Positions 28,074 through 37,589 of a stretch of 64,000 nucleotides of DNA are shown here, piece after piece. The notes under the pieces are model-generated. The model searched no databases and had not been told where the DNA came from. It was given only the letters and a program-made list of their open reading frames with translations. Each line of letters starts with the position of its first letter. Within the stretch, counting starts at the first letter, position 1. A program made the translations under genes and the position numbers. This stretch comes from Larus michahellis (taxonomy: Eukaryota; Chordata; Aves; Charadriiformes; Laridae). The DNA lies in NCBI RefSeq assembly GCF_964199755.1, contig NC_133930.1:27362071-27426070 (forward strand), written 5' to 3'.

Positions 28074-28390
28074 TGTTGTGGTTGAACCCTGTGAAGCAGC
28101 TGAGCTCTACGCAGCCACTTGCTCACTGGTGGGCCGTTGGAGAGAATCAGAATGGTGAAAGTGCGAAAACTCATGGGTTGAGATAAAGACAGTTCAATAA
28201 GTAAAGCAAAAGCTGCACGCGCAAGCAAAGCAAATTCCAAAACAAGGAATTCATTCACTGCTGTCCATGGGCAGGCAAGTGTTCAACCATCTACAGGAAA
28301 GCAGGGCTAAAACACCAGTGTGTTACCAACACTGTTTTCAACACAAATCCAAAACACAGCCCTATCCCAGCTACTGTCAAGAAATTCAGC
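28074..28390 (-). mobile_element. Truncated, internally deleted ERV LTR
   Basis: It starts TGTTGTGGTTGAACCC on the + strand, like the other LTRs of this group. It continues with 'actcatgggttgagataaag' and 'acagttcaataagtaaagca', then jumps to text of the far LTR part ('aaaacaccagtgtgttacc', 'cccagctactgtcaag'). The expected terminal CCAGGACA is absent, so the copy is both deleted inside and cut at one end. Confidence 0.75.
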
Positions 28391-29651
28391 AGCAACTCCT
28401 TCTTGCTTTGGATCCTGTTTGGAATTTATTTGGGTAATATCTTTCACCAAAGTTTTTTGCCTATTTTGTAATTGATAGTATGAATTAAAGTCAAATTGAA
28501 AAATATGGAGAAAATAACATTTCTCAGCAAAAATAAAATCTTGCTGAAGAACCATTACTTTTCCATCTGGGTAATATAACTGTTATTTGTATAAATAGTA
28601 TAACATAAGGATTTAAAAAAGTATAGTTCCTGGTCCTGCAGGAATGTACACAAGTACTTAATTACTTAGCATTATTCACTCTAGACAAGTAGAATGCTAA
28701 ACACAGGTAGTAAATCTCTACTTGCTCCTAGTAAACAAGAAAGAAGTTGATTTTGTTTGGCTTGCCATTATTAATATTGACTACAGAACAATCATCCCTA
28801 AAGATTATCCTTGCTTTAAGGAAAAAAGCTTTAATTCCTTTGTTTGTAGATAAATTGAGGTTTAGGGTTCTTGATTACTGCTCTCAGAAAGCTGAAAAAT
28901 CCTCCTTGGCAGGTGGTGAGATCTGCCTTTTCCCAGGTGAGGAGGTTCTATTCAAAGCTCCCTTAACAGTTTGTTCTTAAAAATTGAAGACCTGAATTAA
29001 AGTTGCAGGTATCAGAGCATTTTAAGGTAAGGCACGTTTAGAGTCACTTACCCAGCAGTTTCATTTCATTCTATATTTACATTTGCTCATCCTCTTGAAA
29101 GTTTGATTTTGCAGGGTAAAAATCTCAGACTGGTATTTGGAAACGTTAAAGGATGTGTGTAACTTGAAGAGAATGGAACATAAAGATCAATTTGAGACTG
29201 TAATTCAAATTGTTGCCTTCAAGACTGGATCACTGGGCCCACAGACCTTACATGCCAGTGAAGATATTACTGCTTCTCAGGAAACTCCACAGGGCATCCC
29301 GGGCTCCATTGTTGCGCTTCAGACCCTTCCAGACCCACTAAGCTAACTTAGCAAAAGACTTGCAAGCAACGTGCTTGCATGTCACAAGTAACGTGGTGCT
29401 GAAGGCAATTGCTCTGCAGTATGGAAGAAAGCTCTTAAAAACTGGTGAGTGATTCTGGCAAGAAAATGTAGTAGCAACAGAATGATCAGTGGACCTCAGT
29501 AAAAGCAATCATCAGCAAACTTAGGAAATGGCAGAGAGGAGCTCTTTGGGAGTGATGGTAACAGGAACAGGCACTGCATTTGGAAAGGAGAAATCAAATG
29601 CACACCCATAACACAGCAACTAACAGGGCAGGGCAATTCTTTTCGCAGGAC
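28391..29651. other. Intergenic DNA, no supported gene
   Basis: Unique AT-rich sequence with no recognised gene. Confidence 0.5.
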
Positions 29652-29888
29652 TATAAGGTAATTCATGTTGGACCTCAGGAGGTCTCTAGTCCAACTTCCT
29701 ACCCAAAGCACGATCACCTAGGAGGTCACACCAGGTTGCTCTGAGCCTTACCCAGTCTCACTGTGAAAACCTCCATGCATGGAGACTGCACAGCCTCTCT
29801 GGTCAAACTGTTCCAAAGCTTGACTGCCTTCATCATTAGAAAAGTCTTCCCTTATATCCTGTCAGAATGTCCCTTGTTTCAATTTTCC
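29652..29888 (-). mobile_element. CR1 LINE 3' end, minus strand
   Basis: On the minus strand it carries the CR1 phrases for GTTGGACTAGAGACCTCCTG, a block on 'gcaacctggtgtgacctcc' and 'aagacttttctaatgatgaa'. It is 5' truncated and non-coding, of an older subfamily than the copies at 11.4 and 38.7 kb. Confidence 0.82.
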
Positions 29889-32086
29889 AGGATGCATTAA
29901 CAGAAGTAATTATGACTATGGTAATTATTTTGGTCTACTTGTGCTGGTGGAGTCTCAGTTTTACAGTTTTTAGTTTTTATCTTTTTTACAGTTTAGTATA
30001 CTGCACTTAAAAGCATACTGGCAAGTTGCAGTGTTGAGAGAACAACAATAAAGGGTAAAAAGAGGATCGGAAACATGATCTTTGAGGCACACGTGAAAGG
30101 ATGGGGCAGTTAGTGAAGAAAAGAAAGAACAATGTACAGCACTGCACACAACAATGTCGTCTAGGCTTTAAGGGGACTGTGATCAAACATGCTCATGGGC
30201 ACAATGACAAGGAACAAAAAATAATGGGCTTACATTGATGTGAAGTTCGGTTAGACATCAAAGAAAATTTTTTTTTAAACTACAAGTCCGATTTTGTGGA
30301 TTCTTCTTCACTGGAGATTAAAAGAGAAAATTTAAACGAGTATCTGCCAGAGTTGTGCCTAGCATCAGTCCTCCCTCAGTACAAAGGGGTGGACTGGGGC
30401 TCCTTCTGGTCCCGTGTTTCTGAGAGAGGGCTTGCTCCCACTAAATGGAGAAGAAAAAAAAAAAGATGTAAAAAATAATACCAGGTTGTCAGACAGTCTC
30501 TGTCCCTTTTACACTCCCACAAAGGTCTTAAATGTGACATAACCACTCTCTGTCCATTATTAGGGCTGCGGTGAGTTTCTTCATTCCCATTGGTGATTTT
30601 CTGGCCTTTACTGGGAGCTCCCCTTCTGCAAAACAGTCTTTCCTACCTGTTGTCATCTAAGTGTTTCCTCTTCAGAGTGCTGCTGAGGGAGATTCCCCAT
30701 GTTTCCAGACCCAACTTTAGAAATTCTTCCTACCATCTCCCCAACAAGTCCTCTCTCTCCTTCCTTATGCAGAATGGTATTTGATAGTGACTGCAAGAAA
30801 TGGAAACTTGAAATTTGTATTCATTCACTTCAGAAACACACTGCAGCAGCTGCTCTCCTCACATGGACACATGTGCGTAGGCACAGTCACACAGCAGTGA
30901 GTGCCGATGCCACCTCTGTCCCGTGCATCAGGATATGCGCCCTCCCCAGCCACAGGGGAATCAGCATATAGAAATGAGAGGTACACAGGGAAAGATGCAA
31001 GTGAATTTTAAGAGCAATTTTTTCTGTGAATTTTGGTAGTAAAAAAAAGCAGAAATTAATTTCTTTCTGAAAATGTGACTGTCCGGTAGGTGAGGTCACT
31101 ACTCTTCAAGCGCAAATCATCTGAACAAATAAAGTGCTAAGAACTAATCAGGGCACTTACCAAATTCATGTTTTATAGTAAAAAAGACACGTAGATACCT
31201 AAGGATAAAATAAAGTTTGCTGTTTTCTAACTCTTTGACTTAAAAATGTGTCAGGTAGAGCAACTGTTTTCACTCTTTCCCACATTGCAGACCTCTGCTT
31301 TGCAATGTTCACTTCTATATAGTAAAATTAAATCTAAGGAGAGCAAACTTGCTTTTTTTCTAGTTATCCTTCAGAAATCCTTTAAAAGTTGTCACAAACC
31401 CACAGGGATCCATATCCATGTTAAAAATCACTGTATTAGAGAACTGAAAAGATAAGGCTGTGAGACACTTTTACCTGCACATACGTAGTATAGGCAACAT
31501 TCCCATCACAAGCACAACAACCTATGGTTCTTTCAGAAGTGTTGAAGCTATGGGATGACATCCTGGCTTCAGGACTACCATTTGTCTGTAATAATTTGTG
31601 TGTGGTATTTTAGGACAAAGGCTGTCCTTCCATTTTCTCCTCTGCCATAAAATGTTAATTGTGCCATAGATGGGGAATGGTCTTATCTTTGATCAGAAGA
31701 TGACTCCTGTTCAGAAAACTCATAGTCTCATGATAAGAAAGGCAACATGAGGGTTTATGAGCTGCCAGAAGAAGCACGAGGTAATAGGGACACACAATAG
31801 TGACCATCCTGACAAGGAGTGGTTCATGCCCATCAGTGGTCTGCATCTAGCCATCTGCTATCAAGTGTTTGCAGCTATCACAGACAAAAAACGTATTAAG
31901 AAAGGATTTGAAGGGAGCCATGGAGAGCTGCTTTGGTATTTGATGAAAATATCCTAAAGTACAAGGGAAGTTTGTGTATTTCTGCCAGAAGTTAGGGTAA
32001 AACTACGGTACAAATGTGTTTGGTTTTAAAAAAATGAAAGGGGTAACCCCTTTGTTATTGCCTTATACTCATCATTGGGTAAAGGC
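29889..32086. other. Intergenic DNA, no supported gene
   Basis: No recognised coding or repeat sequence. It ends directly at the U1-derived sequence. Confidence 0.5.
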
Positions 32087-32220
32087 ATACTTAACTGGCA
32101 GGGGAGACACCATGATCAGGCAGGTGGTTTTCCCAGGGCGAGGCTCATCCCCTGCACTGCGGGTGTGCTGATCCCTGCAATTTCCCCAAATGCGAGAAAC
32201 TCCACTGCATAATTTGTGGT
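32087..32220 (+). pseudogene. U1 snRNA pseudogene, 3'-truncated
   Basis: This matches U1 small nuclear RNA, the 5' splice-site recognition RNA, from its first base to just past the Sm site, about 134 of 164 nt. It starts ATACTTAACTGGCAGGGGAG; the normal 5' end is AUACUUACCUG, so C8, which pairs with the intron's first G, is A here. Stem-loop blocks such as 'ggtggttttcccagggcgag', 'gctgatccctgcaatttccc' and 'ctgcataatttgtggt' are clear. The Sm site AATTTGTGG is intact, but stem-loop IV is missing. The U1-70K loop (ATCAGGCAGG) and the U1A loop (CCTGCACTGC) differ from the usual binding sequences. No snRNA promoter element is visible upstream. It is a retro-copied relic. Confidence 0.93.
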
Positions 32221-32332
32221 TCCACCCCTTACTCCATACCATTTGCGTCATGCTCAGATCACTAATACTTTATCTATCAAATCTATACATACACCATATA
32301 TATATATATTTAACTAGATATATGCAGGCTAC
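32221..32332 (+). mobile_element. LTR U3-like fragment fused to U1 copy
   Basis: Straight after the U1 sequence comes TTCCACCCCTTACTCCATACC followed by ATTTGCGTCATGCTCAG. It resembles the U3 segment of the LTR at 9,612-10,152 read in sense (CGTACCATAGACATCATGCTCAG). After that it becomes AT-rich, with a (TA)n run at about 32,297-32,312, and loses similarity before the pol relic begins near 32,333. The assignment rests on about 25 bases, so it is tentative. Confidence 0.4.
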
Positions 32333-33150
32333 TCAGTTATGCTTCCACTGCTTCAACCACCTCCACAGAGCATTGGCCACCACCCATGAGTCAGTATACA
32401 GATAGAGTACTGGCCACTTTTCTCGTTCAGCAATGCCTAGGGCCAGCTGGATAGCTTTTACCTCTGCAAATTGACTCGATTCACCTTCTCCTTGAGTAGC
32501 TTCTGCAACCTGTCGTGTAGGACTCTGTACAGCAGCTTTCCTCTTTCGATGTTTTCCTACAATACGACAAGATCCATCAGTGAACAAGGCATACTGTTTC
32601 TCATTATCTAAGAGTTCATTATATGGTGGGGCTTCCTCAGCATGAGTTACCACCTCCTCAGGTGGCATTGTGAAGTCTTTGCCTTCGGGCCAGTTTGTGA
32701 TCACTTCTACGATTCCTGGACAATTTGGGTTTCCTATTCGAGCTTGCTGCGTGATTAAAAGGCAACCCACTTACTCCAGGCAGCATCGGTGGCATGATGA
32801 GTAGAAGGAATCTTACCCTTGAACGCCCAGCCCAGTACTGGTAATCAAGATGCCAGGAGGAGCTGTGCTTTAGCACCAATTACCTCTGAAGCAGCTCTAA
32901 CTCCTTCATATGCTGCCAAGATTTCTTTCCCAGTTGGGGTACAGTTGGCCTTGGAGCCTTTATAGCCTCGACTCCAGAATCCTAGGGTTCAACCTCGAGT
33001 CTCCCCTGGTGCTTTCTGACAGAGGCTCCAGGTAGGGCCATTGTCCCCGGCTGCAGTGTAGAGCACATTTTTAATGTCCCGTCCTGTTCAGATGGGTCCA
33101 AGGGCTACTGCATGCACAATCTCGTGTTTAATTTGCTCAAAGGCCTGTCG
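32333..33150 (-). pseudogene. pol: ERV-A RNase H and pol connection, broken
   Basis: This is the last preserved part of pol. The frame at 32,333-32,770 holds the RNase H fold core: TDGS with its aspartate at residue 65, the glutamate of FAEVKA at 103 and the aspartate of TDSW at 127. So three of the four catalytic acidic residues are present. The frame stops two residues after a WK pair, where similarity to pol also ends, before the last catalytic aspartate and all of integrase. The upstream stretch 32,770-33,150 (connection domain) has several stops and shifts. RNase H would remove the RNA strand during reverse transcription. It cannot be functional here. Confidence 0.88.
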
Positions 33151-33162
33151 TTTCTCAGGACC

Positions 33163-33954
33163 TCACGTAAAATTATTTTTCTTTCGAGTCACTTCATAGA
33201 GAGGTTTCACAATCCGACTATAACCTGGAATATGCATTCTCCAGAAACCCATAATGCCTAAGAAGGCTTGTGTTTCCTTTTTGTTAGTAGGTGGGGACAT
33301 AGATGCTATTTTGTTAATCACATCCATTGGGATCTGGCGTCGACCATCTTGACACTTAATTCCCAAGAACTGGATGTCTCATGCAGGTCCCTTGACCTTA
33401 CCTTTTTTTACGGCAAAACCTGCTTTCAGAAGAATCTTGATTATTTTCTTACCTTTCTTGAAAACTTCTTGTGCTGTATTACCTCACACAAAGATGTCAT
33501 CAATGCATTGTAGGTGTTCTGGAGCTCCACCCTTCTCCAGTGTAGTCTGGATCAGTCCATCGCAAATAGTAGGGCTGTGTTTCCACCCCTGGGGCAGTCG
33601 ATTCCAGGTGTACTGGACACCCCTCCAGGTGAAAGCAAACTGTGGCCTGCACTCTGCTGCTAAAGGAATAGAGAAGAATGCATTAGCAATGTCAATTGTA
33701 GCATACCAGTTGGCTGCCTTTGACTCCAGTTCGTACTGCAGTTCCAGCATGTCCGACGCAGCAGCACTCAGCGGTGGTGTGACTTCGTTCAGGCCACAAT
33801 AGTCTACTGTTAGTTGCCAGTCTCCATCAGACTTTCACACTGGCCATATAGGGCTGTTAAAGGGTGAGCGAGTCTTGCTGATCACTCCTTGGGTCTCCAG
33901 CCGACGAATCAGGTTCTGGATGGGAACCAGGGAGTCTCGGTTAGTGTGATACTG
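33163..33954 (-). pseudogene. pol: ERV-A reverse transcriptase, broken
   Basis: Reverse transcriptase remnant. The piece at 33,484-33,750 carries the palm motif YATIDIANAFF (first catalytic aspartate), LPQGW at residues 52-56 and the active-site box as CIDD (usually Y-x-DD). The thumb/connection piece at 33,163-33,366 carries PTNKKETQAFLG and GFWRMHIPGYS, typical of retroviral pol. In-frame stops at 33,484-33,486, 33,163-33,165 and others break it. The Tyr-to-Cys change in the active-site box is a further sign of decay. Confidence 0.9.
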
Positions 33955-34386
33955 TCACCGATGCACTGTGGCAGTAGCAATTGGCACCTGCTGTTCTTTA
34001 ACCTTCAGCAGTCCCACCACAGAAGGGTCATCTGAAAGGCCAGGTAAGGTAGACAGCTGTGTAATATCCTCAGTCTCTACAGCTGCTATACCAAAAGCCC
34101 ACCTATACCCTTTCGGGTCTTTGAAATGCCCTCTCTTAAGGTAGTCTATGCCGAGGATGCACAGAGCATTTGGGCCAATCACAATTGGGTGCTTCTCCCT
34201 TTTATTCCCATTCAGGCTCACTTCGGCCTCTAATACAGTCAGGTCTTGAGACTCACCTGTCACTCCAGAAATAGTAACAGATTCTGTCCCTTTATGATTC
34301 GATGGCAATAAGGTACACTGTGGCCCAGTGTCCACAAGGGCTCTATACTTCTGTGGCTCTAATGTGCCAGGCCATCGAATCCACAC
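33955..34386 (-). pseudogene. pro: ERV-A aspartic protease region
   Basis: A 143-codon open stretch with the retropepsin active site LVDTG (aspartate at residue 19) and, about 75 residues on, the second conserved block ILGIDYL. Retroviral proteases work as homodimers and cut Gag-Pol. This copy keeps its catalytic triad sequence, but upstream gag and downstream pol are broken, and its 3' end runs into a TGA at 33,955-33,957 in a place where the family reads on. A separate frame or a shift from gag would be expected, and the junction near 34,390 is not readable. Confidence 0.85.
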
Positions 34387-34399
34387 AGTCCAATAAACT

Positions 34400-35707
34400 C
34401 GGTTTGCCCTCTCCTTCTCCTGGCTGGAGGCAAGGCAACCCTAATGTTGAGAACAACATCTAGAATTACAAGATCAGTTCCTGCAAAGACTGGAGCACCA
34501 CTTACCATGGACTGGAGCAGCCATCCTCCTGCAGAAATTCTTTCTTCCATCTGCTTTACCTTGCAACTCAAGCACTCATGCCTGCAGGGCTGCCGTAGGT
34601 TTTCTATCCCACTTACTCATGTCCTCTCCGTAGTTGCAGAGGCAAAGCCACAGGAAATCTCGGAGTGGATCCTGTTTCCCTCGAGTTGTTTTTCTAGGAG
34701 GGCGTTCTTTCTTAATGACTGGAGTCTAGGTCTGTTCAGGGGAAGAGTGGGATTCTTTCCCCTTCTTAAACAGTTTTTCAAGCAGCTCATGCAAAAGTTT
34801 ATCAGTTTTCTCATTTTGCTCAGCTATTGTCTTAGTCATTTTCTCCACTCTCTCAGCAATGGTCTTAGTTTGCTCAGACATTTTCTCCACAGCTGCTACA
34901 TGAAGGGGACGGGAGAGGCTGTCTTTGTACTGTCGCACCTCATTAGCCACTTCATTTACAGTTGGTGTGTCAGTATCAGATCCTACCCAGACCATTGCTG
35001 ACAATGTGTGGGAATAATTTGATGGTGCACGCTGCACAAACTTTCTCAACAAAGATCATTTGCATGGCATTTCATCAGGGTCTATAATCGCTTGCCAGTT
35101 GCTACAAATCACCTCTTGCACAGCCAGTTCTCTCAGGTACTTAATACCTTTTTCCATGCTGGTCCATTTGGTTGGACGACATTCGATGTCATCCTTTAAG
35201 GGATTACCTGCCCTTTACAGCTGACAGCAGTCACCTCCAGAGACTGAGGATATCTGCCTTTCTCTTTATCAATCCCTCCATCTTTGGACAGGTTTCCCAA
35301 CTGCTTAGCTTCTCTGCCATCTAAATCTATGGTATCAGCTCCATTGTCCCAGCATCGGAGCAAACAGGAGACAAGTGTCTCACCTTCATGAGGACTAAGG
35401 TCCTTTATGGACTTCGCAAATCCGTCATGGGAAAGGATTTAATAATGATCTCTGCATCTGAGTCCTCATCCTGTGTTAATGCTGGCTGAGAAGGACCCTC
35501 TTTCTGGATCTGATTTAGCAGGACGTTTTCCTGTATCTGCCTGAGAAGGACCCTCTCCTGGATCTTCCTCAGAGGAACCCTCTCCTACGCTGTCTGGCTT
35601 GGGCTAGTCTTTGTCGTCAGAGGCAGGGGAACGAGGTAACTTCTTCTGCTTCCTGGTCACCAGGGCAACTTGTGCCGGTTCTGCTGGAGTTTGGGTGGCA
35701 GCAGCGC
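34400..35707 (-). pseudogene. gag: ERV-A gag C-terminal part, broken
   Basis: Gag-like sequence with many stops. The best open piece, 34,726-35,052, has a block TDTPTVNEVANEVRQY followed by a heptad-rich segment (EKMSEQTKTIAERVEKM and on) that predicts a coiled coil. I see no CCHC zinc knuckle in the region before protease. The part at 35,053-35,600 has stops in every frame. Gag would form the particle shell. This copy cannot. Confidence 0.75.
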
Positions 35708-36145
35708 TCATTGTCGGGAGCAGCCGGAGCCGTGACCGTGCTCCTCGTCGGGGCTGGAGCGGCCGGTGCCGCTGCGGGCGGGGAGGGGCTGGCGAGACAG
35801 CCCGGGGGAGGGCGGGGGGCAGGCGGCGGGGTGACTTTGACCGCGGGCTGTGGAGTGACCGGTGCCGCCATGGACCGGGCCGGGGCTGGGGCCGGCGTTG
35901 GGGCCGGTGCCGTGGCTTTTGCCGGGGCCTTTTGTGGGGGCAGCCGCTGGCGCCGGTGTCAGTACGGCCGGAGCCGCGGCTTTGGCCGGTACGGGCGGTG
36001 GCGTGGCTTTCGCCGGAGCCGGCCGGGGGGGCAGCCGATGTGGGCCGGGCCGGGCCGGGGTCTGTGGCGGGGCAGCCGGTGCCGCTGGGGCTGCTGTCGA
36101 GGCCGGTGGCGTTGTTTGTGTCTGTGTTGTGGCTTGGGCAGTCAT
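35708..36145 (-). pseudogene. ERV-A Pro/Ala-rich gag-like N-terminal frame
   Basis: A 145-codon frame starting MTAQATTQTQTTPPAS and continuing as a Pro/Ala/Gly-rich, low-complexity chain. Its base composition is very high in G+C, unlike the AT-rich flanks, and it includes many CpG. It is in the same frame as the leader ORF upstream, separated by a 10-codon gap with four stops. It may be the original gag start or the middle of a longer protein. No domain is recognisable. Long + strand frames across it are antisense artefacts. Confidence 0.6.
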
Positions 36146-36175
36146 CTAAGTTGTTTTGAGTTACTGCTGTAGCTA

Positions 36176-36628
36176 TCAGTGGGGGGGTGTCTGAATTCCT
36201 ACTGCAGCTTTCGGTGGTAAGGTTGTCTGAGTTTCTGCTGCGGCTTTTAGCGGTGGGATTGTCTGAATTTCTGCTGTCTTTGACTCTGGCCGTGGGGTTT
36301 GAGTAGCAACATCAGAGGTCACATGAGACTCACTCCTGCACCGATACTTAACAATAAACCACCCCTGCCACACATTCAGGAAACCCAACAACAGAATCAC
36401 GTGCGAATGAAAGTAACATTCACTCTCAACACAGCCCAAAGGTTTCTCATCCCCTAATTCTGTTGCCAACACTTTCGCATAATTATCAAAGGGCAAAGTA
36501 AACTTTCCCCAGGTGAAACCAAGAGTGTAATTAGTAAAAGACTCTGTCACAAGATGCCCAAGATATGCAGGTAGAACCGTTATCCAAGCAATTATTTTAT
36601 AAATCTGAGGGCAAATCCACACCAACAT
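36176..36628 (-). CDS. ERV-A leader frame with two hydrophobic segments
   Basis: A 150-codon open frame between the primer site and the gag-like frame. Hydrophobic stretches lie at about residues 10-27 and 75-97 (VILLLGFLNVWQGWFIV), so a membrane hairpin or signal-anchor protein is possible. A cysteine pair CVESEC sits between them. The C-terminal third is a run of 12-residue repeats with the core QT-x-PP-x-KA, matching a 36-bp DNA repeat at about 36,186-36,298. I do not recognise the protein. It could be a leader-type Gag extension or a fossil of one. Coding status today is doubtful, but the frame is intact. Confidence 0.45.
   Translation of the reverse strand: MLVWICPQIYKIIAWITVLPAYLGHLVTESFTNYTLGFTWGKFTLPFDNYAKVLATELGDEKPLGCVESECYFHSHVILLLGFLNVWQGWFIVKYRCRSESHVTSDVATQTPRPESKTAEIQTIPPLKAAAETQTTLPPKAAVGIQTPPH
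36186..36298 (-). repeat. 36-bp coding repeat in ERV-A leader
   Basis: Three copies of a 36-bp unit start near 36,186, 36,224 and 36,260 (phrases gtgtctgaattcctactgca, ttgtctgagtttctgctgcg, ttgtctgaatttctgctgtc). Each encodes one 12-residue repeat on the minus strand. Confidence 0.7.
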
Positions 36629-36841
36629 AGCACGCTTAGACCATCACATCCAAACACAGGATAAATAAACCATGCAATATATTCGACCGGTTAATGCCCA
36701 TTGCATCAATTAACTTCATACTAAACTCTCTAAGGACACAATACAAGATTTCATGTAAGAACGACATGATGTGAACTGTCTGTTCTCCCTGAACAAGTTG
36801 GAATTCTAACTATTCAGGCAATCTATCAGAGCTCCATTCCT

Positions 36842-36859
36842 GCCCCACACTGGGCACCA
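36842..36859 (-). other. ERV-A primer binding site, tRNA-Lys1,2-like
   Basis: The minus strand reads TGGTGCCCAGTGTGGGGC. It matches 15 of 18 bases of the tRNA-Lys1,2 primer site (TGGCGCCCAACGTGGGGC). Two of the three differences are C-to-T changes at former CpG or ACG positions. It lies 7 bases inside the LTR end. Confidence 0.75.
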
Positions 36860-36866
36860 ACAAATC

Positions 36867-37589
36867 TGTTGTGGTTTCGGCCAAATCGGCCAATGGCCAG
36901 CGACAGACGTTCCCCCCCCAGCCTCTCATGCACCGAGAGGAGGAGGAGAGACAAAGAGAGGTTTACAAGTTTAGAAGAAACTAAACTACTTTAATGAAAT
37001 ATTAATAATAAAATAAAAAAGAAAATAATGAGATAGATACAGTATATACAAAACCGTATTAAACTCCCAGGATGATGTCACCGGCAGGCACTGGGGAAGT
37101 CCCAGGCTGGGCTCAGCGATGGGTGGGAACCGGGTTCCAGAGTTGGAGTCAGGAACACACTGATCAGGATCAAAGGCAGATGAACAGGGAGGGTCCTCCC
37201 TGGACATCGGCCATTGAAGGAAGAGGATTGACCCTTTGACCCCTCAGCTTTTATACTAAGCATGGGGCAGATGGGATGGAATACCCTGTTGATCAGTTTT
37301 GTGTCACCTGTCCTGTCCGCTCCTCCCTGCAGATGGGACCCCTCTACGCTTTTCCATTTCTGACCCTCCAATGGGGCAAATAACGAAATTAGCTGGCCTT
37401 GGATGTTATAGCAATAAGTATAATCAAGAACTTCTCTGCATGCCATTCCTTGTCACAAACTGTCTTATTACTCTGAACGAACCACTTTAGATACAACATG
37501 CTGTTAATTTCAGAGAGATAGAAGAGGCCTAGCTAAGAAGTAAAATTACTGAACAGAAAGTTGGCTCTGTTTTACCTCAAACCAGGACA
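36867..37589 (-). mobile_element. ERV-A 5' LTR (723 bp)
   Basis: Sense termini are TGTCCTGGTTTGAGG and CCACAACA, forming TG...CA. On the minus strand a TATA box (TATAAAAG) sits at 37,248-37,255, and a weak poly-A signal ATTAAA at 36,990-36,995 would end the R region. The outer flank begins 'catgggtag' at 37,590. Its partner duplication cannot be checked because the other end of the provirus is lost. Confidence 0.88.
37248..37255 (-). promoter_or_regulatory. TATA box of ERV-A LTR
   Basis: TATAAAAG on the minus strand within the LTR, about 335 bases from the U3 start, with the primer site about 390 bases further on. Position and orientation agree with the gag and pol relics. Confidence 0.65.

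Larger units (their letters stand above)
32333..37589 (-). mobile_element. ERV-A: decayed provirus, 3' end missing
   Basis: A minus-strand provirus: LTR (37,589-36,867), primer site, leader frame, gag, protease, reverse transcriptase and part of RNase H. Integrase, env and the second LTR are absent. The coding parts carry many stops and frameshifts, so it is a relic. The tRNA-Lys1,2-like primer site points to a class II (betaretrovirus-like, ERVK) element. However, related solo LTRs in this window have 5-bp target duplications where 6 bp is usual for class II, so the class is not settled. Confidence 0.9.

Noticed and set aside
32087-32220. A functional U1 snRNA gene
   Set aside because: No upstream snRNA promoter element, missing stem-loop IV and 3' end signal, and a changed splice-site recognition base.
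34444-35001. 185-codon + strand frame
   Set aside because: Antisense to the gag coiled-coil region of ERV-A. No independent evidence of coding.
35611-36172. Two + strand frames (182 and 166 codons), Gly/Arg-rich
   Set aside because: They are antisense to the Pro/Ala-rich gag-like frame. Their length comes from high GC content.
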